Source: Paenibacillus albidus (GTDB lineage Bacteria; Bacillota; Bacilli; Paenibacillales; Paenibacillaceae). Taken from it: a DNA stretch of 64,000 bases. Positions 60,126 to 64,000 of this stretch are shown in pieces (position 1 is the stretch's first letter; the number at the start of each line of letters is the position of its first letter). The translations under genes were made by a program, and so were the position numbers. The notes beneath the pieces were generated by a model that worked only from the letters and a program-made list of their open reading frames with translations, ran no database searches and was not told where the DNA came from. Location: contig NZ_BMKR01000023.1 in NCBI RefSeq assembly GCF_014644435.1, positions 44,503 to 108,502 of the forward strand, given 5' to 3'.

Positions 60126-61468
60126 AGAGAAGCGGAATATTCATTAAAGTATTCATTTACACCATAATTTTCTCGGCATTGTTGGTCGGTGCGACGGCAG
60201 CCCTGTTTTCTTCGCAGATTATGTCCTATTACTCAGGTCTCCAACTTCAAAGAATCAGCAGCACTTATAAGCAATTAATTGACCAGTCACAAGGGAATAT
60301 TGATATCACTAAGATAGCGAATCAGTTTCATGATAGGAACCAATCTTTTCAGTTCTATATTGCAGGCGCAGGCGGCAACATCGTTTATGTGACACCTGAC
60401 GCTGATACCTCCACCAATTTGGTCGGCATGAAGGCCGATAGCGAAACATCATCGTTCATGGTTTATCTGGGCAATGGCTATATGCTCCACGTCTTCAACA
60501 ACGACGTTTTTTCATTGAAATACGGTAACTTGATTGATCGTACGCTTGTTATGTTGTCTGCGATGCTTGCCGTCTGCGTCATAGGCGCGTTTATCTTTGC
60601 CCGGCAGATGACGAAACCAATCAAAACTTTGGCGGATAATACAACCAAGATGGCGAATCTCGAAGAAGTCCCGCCCCTAACGGAGCGTAAAGATGAGCTT
60701 GGAATATTAGCCCGCGACGTTTATTCTATGTACGATAGGCTAAAAAAAACTATTTCCCAATTAGAGGACGAAATCCTGCGGGTGCGCGAGGTAGAGGAAA
60801 CACAGCGGTATTTCTTCTCTGCGGCTTCCCACGAATTAAAAACGCCTGTCGCGGCTACAAGCGTCTTGCTGGAGGGAATGCTTGAAAATATAGGCGACTA
60901 CAAAGACCATCCCAAATACCTGCGCGAATGCATGAAGATGATGGACGCACAGGGTAAAATGATTTCCGATATACTGGAGATTGTCAATCTGAACGACGGG
61001 AAAATTGTACCCGTTCCTGAAAAACTGGACATCAGGCGTACCGTCACCGACATGCTGTCTGACTTTCATACATTGTCTGAGGCAAAGGGTCAGCGTATTG
61101 TTACGGATATTCCTGACGGGCAACTCTGCCTTGCCGACCCTAAAATGCTGGGAAAGGCGCTTTCAAACGTCATATTGAATGCGGTGCAGAACACGCCGGA
61201 CGGCAGCGAGATTCGGATATGGAGCGAGCCTGTCGCTAACCGATACCGCCTGTGCGTATTGAACATGGGCGTGAGAATTGACGATACTGTTTTACCGAGG
61301 CTGTTTGACCCGTTTTATCGCGTGGATAAAGTGCGGAGCCGGAAAAACGAACGAAGTGGCTTGGGACTGGCCATTGTCCGTAAAACGTTGGAATTCATGA
61401 ATGTTGATTTTGCTTTGGAAAACACTCCGGACGGCGTTCTGTTTTGGATGAACTTGCCGAAGATGTAA
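60122..61468 (+). CDS. Sensor histidine kinase
   Basis: A protein of 448 residues with two membrane helices (about 10-30 and 140-160), a 110-residue extracellular domain, HAMP (about 160-215), HisKA with H in AASHELKTPVAA (about 240) and an ATPase domain with SGLGLAIVRKTL. It starts at ATG 60122 inside the regulator's stop (ATGA). The partner is the regulator before it. The domain order is like VanS. The ligand is unknown. Confidence 0.92.
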   Translation: MKRSGIFIKVFIYTIIFSALLVGATAALFSSQIMSYYSGLQLQRISSTYKQLIDQSQGNIDITKIANQFHDRNQSFQFYIAGAGGNIVYVTPDADTSTNLVGMKADSETSSFMVYLGNGYMLHVFNNDVFSLKYGNLIDRTLVMLSAMLAVCVIGAFIFARQMTKPIKTLADNTTKMANLEEVPPLTERKDELGILARDVYSMYDRLKKTISQLEDEILRVREVEETQRYFFSAASHELKTPVAATSVLLEGMLENIGDYKDHPKYLRECMKMMDAQGKMISDILEIVNLNDGKIVPVPEKLDIRRTVTDMLSDFHTLSEAKGQRIVTDIPDGQLCLADPKMLGKALSNVILNAVQNTPDGSEIRIWSEPVANRYRLCVLNMGVRIDDTVLPRLFDPFYRVDKVRSRKNERSGLGLAIVRKTLEFMNVDFALENTPDGVLFWMNLPKM

Positions 61469-61495
61469 TCAATCATAGTTAGGAAAGGAGATATT

Positions 61496-62047
61496 ATGAA
61501 TAAACGAGAACGAATAGTAACAGTCTTTTTATATGGTGTTTTTATCTGTTACATACTTTTGTTAATTAAAATATTGTTCTTATCGAGAGTTTCGATTTTG
61601 GGGCTATTTGATAGCCAAAGGACTTTCGTTAGGTCAATCAATCTTATTCCTTTTTATAGCATAAGTGAATACATATCCGGCAGCTCTGCTAATTTGAAAA
61701 AATTCGCTTTTGGTAATGTGGTTGGCAATATACTTATTTTTATTCCCCTTGGTGTATATTTGTCATTATTTAAGAAGAATAAGAGAGCCATAATTAATCT
61801 GTTGTTTGTATTTATAGTGAGTTTATTTGTTGAAATCATTCAGGGGCTTTTAGGCATAGGGACAGCAGATATTGATGATATCATTCTAAATTGTTTAGGT
61901 GGATGGATTGGTATTTTAGGGTATAAGTCTTTACTATTTATATTACGAAATGAGAAGAAAGTACAAACTGCAATCACAGTACTATCTGCTATCGTGGGAT
62001 TACCAGTTATATACTATTTATTATTCATGATAAAAATGAGATTCTGA
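61496..62047 (+). CDS. VanZ-family membrane protein
   Basis: A protein of 183 residues with four to five membrane helices and the VanZ features NLIPF in the first outer loop, GNVVGNILIFIPLGVYL, and ETIQG-like VEIIQGLLGIGTADIDDIILNCLGG. VanZ proteins are associated with low-level teicoplanin and lipoglycopeptide resistance. ATG 61496 follows AAAGGAG. It is 27 bases after the kinase gene and strongly AT-rich. It is probably the output of the two-component system. Confidence 0.9.
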   Translation: MNKRERIVTVFLYGVFICYILLLIKILFLSRVSILGLFDSQRTFVRSINLIPFYSISEYISGSSANLKKFAFGNVVGNILIFIPLGVYLSLFKKNKRAIINLLFVFIVSLFVEIIQGLLGIGTADIDDIILNCLGGWIGILGYKSLLFILRNEKKVQTAITVLSAIVGLPVIYYLLFMIKMRF

Positions 62048-62155
62048 ATACCATTTGTAATGAGAAGTGCGCATAATTAGTTTTCCTTGTTTCTCTCCGA
62101 TCTACACGGCAGCCGCCAACAAGGTACGATAGTTGAACAAAGCGAGATCAAAGAA

Positions 62156-62181
62156 AAGGCCATCCTTTGAGGGATGGCCTT
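62156..62181 (+). terminator. Terminator near the island end, shared with 21869-21894
   Basis: AAGGCCATCC/GGATGGCCTT stem followed by AAACTTGCC, as at 21869, and by an attachment core 27 bases later. An open frame running from 62167 to 62487 crosses this element and is not considered a gene. Confidence 0.85.
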
Positions 62182-62207
62182 AAACTTGCCCTTTTAGCCA
62201 TCGCGGT

Positions 62208-62219
62208 GAACCGTATCAT
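62208..62219 (+). other. Putative SCC-like attachment core 5
   Basis: GAACCGTATCAT in the context ATCGCGGTGAACCGTATCATCAGTAACG. The left flank ATCGCGGT is identical to that at the rlmH 3' end. It is the right edge of the 12.3-kb island that begins in rlmH. Confidence 0.6.
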
Positions 62220-62470
62220 CAGTAACGCAAGTTTTTCACCGAGTTGCTTGGATAAATGGGTTTTTAGTCTGCCACAGTGGTATCACGGGAATTTATCTCG
62301 TCTCTTTCTAGAGGCGGGATTTTTAATGTCTCTATCAGCACAGGAGCGAGCAGCGCGGACAGGATGGATCCCACCAGAGTCAACTAACAACGGTGAAGCA
62401 AGAATTTGGCTAATCCTAGACCTCGGCTTCTTCACCAAGGAAGGGTCCGGAGATGAGCTCGAAAAAAAGC
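62220..62470 (+). other. Stretch between core 5 and the MarR operators
   Basis: No intact gene. The minus strand can be read as SILSALLAPVLIETLK in one frame and ISQILASPLLVDSGG in another, as if from a membrane or regulator protein with a frameshift, but this is too short to name. Confidence 0.3.
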
Positions 62471-62520
62471 GTGCATATTGCACGTAATTTGTGTTATCCT
62501 AAATTATGTGCAATATGCAC
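62471..62520 (+). promoter_or_regulatory. Two operator sites and promoter of the MarR unit
   Basis: GTGCATATTGCAC (62471-62483) and GTGCAATATGCAC (62508-62520) are exact reverse complements of each other and each is nearly palindromic. TTGCAC (62478-62483), a 16-base spacer and TAAATT form the promoter, so the sites overlap the -35 and the start region. MarR proteins bind such sites as dimers. Confidence 0.7.
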
Positions 62521-62552
62521 GTAATCTAGAGTGAAAGAAAGGTGGAATAACT

Positions 62553-63509
62553 ATGAAGGCAGCAATCGTAAAGGATAAGGGGACAATTCCCGTAATGGGT
62601 CATATTGCTTCCCCCGTTGCGACAGATGGGCAAGTTGTAATTAACGTGACGGCAACAGCCTTGAGTCGAGTCAGCAAGTTCCGTTCAATGGGTATGCACT
62701 ACTCATCAGAAGCTAGCTTTCCAATTGTAGCCGGTATCGACGGTGTTGGAACTTTGGAAGATGGGTCTCGTGTTTACTTTGCACTGCCTACTGCACCATA
62801 TGGCAGTTTGGCTGAGCAAACAATTGTTAACGAGAAGCTGGCTGTCCGTTTACCAGATGGTATTGATGATCTCACTGCTGCCGCTATCGCCAACCCAGCT
62901 ATGTCGTCATGGGCTGCATTGGTATTTCGAGCTGGCTTCAAATCCGGGCAAACTGTATTAATTAATGGCGCTACTAGTGCATCCGGTAGTTTAGCAGTCC
63001 AGATTGCTAAGGGTCTGGGGGCCAAGAAGATCTTTGTAACGGGACGCAACGAATCGAAGCTGCAAGCACTTGAAGCCGATGAGGCCATTGCATTTGATAT
63101 GACAGTCGACAACGGACAAAAAATGTTTGAAAACGCCCTAATGCCAGTCATTGCTGAAGGTGTTGATGTTATATTGGATTACCTATGGGGCGACAGTGCA
63201 TTCGCCATCATGTCAGCTCTTGCTAAGACTAATACCGATCGTGCAACCCGCTTTGTAAGCATTGGAACTTCATCTGGCCAAGAAAGCATTAATGTACCTT
63301 CATCTATTTTACGCTCATCAACAATCGAACTCGTAGGTAGCGGAGATAAGAGTGTTTCTAAAGCTGATCTGCTAACCGCTGTTAGAGGTGTTTTTGAAAT
63401 GGCTGCCGAGGGGAAGATAAAAATTGCCACAAAAGAGTTTGCTCTAGAAGAGATCGAAGAGGCTTGGAATGCACCACTGACGCCCCGTCCAGTTGTAAAG
63501 GTGAGATAA
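62553..63509 (+). CDS. Zinc-independent medium-chain alcohol dehydrogenase/quinone reductase
   Basis: MDR-superfamily oxidoreductase of 318 residues. The N-terminal catalytic domain lacks the zinc-ligand cysteines. The NADP-binding fold has GATSASGSLAVQIAKGLGA (about 138-156) and FVTGRNESK. The relatives are quinone oxidoreductases and enone reductases that act on reactive carbonyls. ATG 62553 follows GAAAGGTGG. It is co-transcribed with a MarR regulator three bases downstream, the typical layout for an electrophile-responsive unit. Confidence 0.9.
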   Translation: MKAAIVKDKGTIPVMGHIASPVATDGQVVINVTATALSRVSKFRSMGMHYSSEASFPIVAGIDGVGTLEDGSRVYFALPTAPYGSLAEQTIVNEKLAVRLPDGIDDLTAAAIANPAMSSWAALVFRAGFKSGQTVLINGATSASGSLAVQIAKGLGAKKIFVTGRNESKLQALEADEAIAFDMTVDNGQKMFENALMPVIAEGVDVILDYLWGDSAFAIMSALAKTNTDRATRFVSIGTSSGQESINVPSSILRSSTIELVGSGDKSVSKADLLTAVRGVFEMAAEGKIKIATKEFALEEIEEAWNAPLTPRPVVKVR

Positions 63510-63512
63510 AAA

Positions 63513-63947
63513 ATGGAAAATGAGATTTTTAAAGCATTGATCGATTTAGTCTCCATTATGAATCGGCCAGACCGCGATAAGAAAATGATTGCTAATGCTG
63601 GCGTAAATTTGGAGGCGGCGGCCTTTCGCGTCTTCGGTGGCATCGTGCATCTCCAACCAACTAGTGTTGGTGATTTGGCTGCCATGATGGGGAAAAATTA
63701 TTCGAGCGTTAGTCGGCAAATCGATAAGTTAGAGACCGCCGGGTTGGTTCATACTTATCCATCAAGTTCAGATTCCCGTATTCGTGTGTCTGAATTGACG
63801 AAATACGGGGAGGAAATCAATGCAATGATTAGCCTCACCCGTGAGCGCATTATGTGTGAAGCTATGGCTGATTGGGCTTTGGAGGAAAAAAACGGCTTAT
63901 TGAATAACTTAAGGCGTTTAATCGAATCACTGCAAAGGTTCGCCTAG
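63513..63947 (+). CDS. MarR-family repressor
   Basis: A protein of 144 residues with the winged-helix core (about 45-105; SVGDLAAMMGKNYSSVSRQI, then GLVHTYPSSSDSRIRVSELTKYG). ATG 63513 lies three bases after the dehydrogenase stop. It probably represses its own operon through the paired sites at 62471 and 62508. No cysteine is visible in the N-terminal sensing position, so an OhrR-type thiol switch is unlikely. From 63948 to the window end nothing is seen. Confidence 0.9.
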   Translation: MENEIFKALIDLVSIMNRPDRDKKMIANAGVNLEAAAFRVFGGIVHLQPTSVGDLAAMMGKNYSSVSRQIDKLETAGLVHTYPSSSDSRIRVSELTKYGEEINAMISLTRERIMCEAMADWALEEKNGLLNNLRRLIESLQRFA

Positions 63948-64000
63948 TACTGTATCAAACTTAATAGTATGAAAAAGAAAAATCGGTTAATGTTTTGCTA

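Noticed and set aside
62167..62487. 106-codon plus-strand frame
   Set aside because: It runs through a terminator and the attachment core and overlaps the MarR operator; there is no ribosome site.
20000..64000. ccr-type serine recombinase, tyrosine integrase or transposase
   Set aside because: I looked for recombinase motifs in all accessory segments and found none, so mobility of the core-bounded segments is inferred only from the repeats.
1..64000. tRNA or rRNA genes
   Set aside because: No tRNA cloverleaf with a TTCGAATC-type arm or rRNA segment was recognised in the intergenic stretches.

Overview
The window is chromosomal DNA of a spore-former-type Firmicute, almost certainly a Paenibacillus or close relative. 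The main evidence is the walRKHIJ-htrA locus in its usual order, an rlmH gene further along, the CxxH/CxxC (BA_5709-type) small protein, many SLH-domain exported proteins, AGGAGG-type ribosome sites with frequent GTG/TTG starts, and moderate GC. The genus is inferred; no rRNA or marker gene is in the window.

Layout. 1-8253: end of an M23 peptidoglycan hydrolase gene, then the WalR/WalK cell-wall two-component operon with walH, walI, walJ, a small convergent gene and htrA. 8254-18319: a cold-shock protein, a YdjO-like zinc protein, cydABDC (bd oxidase and its CydDC exporter) behind two Rex/Fnr-type palindromes, and a gluconate-type permease plus glycerate kinase. 18491-19929: a CdaR-type regulator (minus strand) and the CxxH/CxxC protein. 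20029-49409: an accessory region placed between the CxxH gene and rlmH, which are normally close neighbours. It holds two one-gene cassettes (RidA, GNAT), a LacI regulator with HAD phosphatase, leuA behind a T-box, a partial second copy of cdaR-CxxH, an XRE/TPR pair, an array of five copies of a 26-residue holin-like toxin gene with antisense-RNA elements, an SLH-GH18 exported glycosidase, a TetR-CYP102 (P450 BM3-like) pair, an MFS exporter, DinB, VOC, AraC, an ECF sigma/anti-sigma pair, a divergent IF-3 paralogue, a TPR-SMI1 protein, HxlR, an SDR, an SRPBCC protein and an alanine-type symporter. 49410-49889: intact rlmH. 49890-62219: an island downstream of rlmH with gene fragments, a sensor protein, a fused NarL-type kinase/response regulator, an SLH beta-lactamase-like protein, DedA, an MCP, trpB debris, an OmpR-type two-component system and VanZ. 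62220-64000: a MarR-controlled zinc-less alcohol dehydrogenase unit.

How it fits together. The strongest unexplained structure is a 12-base core, GAACCGTATCAT, found five times in the same orientation (20104, 21000, 21922, 49872, 62208). The copy at 49872 is the 3' end of rlmH, which is the attachment site of staphylococcal SCC elements. The other copies sit at the edges of accessory segments, two of them preceded by the same terminator and spacer. This suggests SCC-like integration at rlmH in this genus, although no ccr recombinase gene is in the window. The second notable structure is the toxin/antisense array at 28423-32970. An orphan copy of its antisense part lies at 18261-18389 and supplies the last codons of the glycerate kinase gene.
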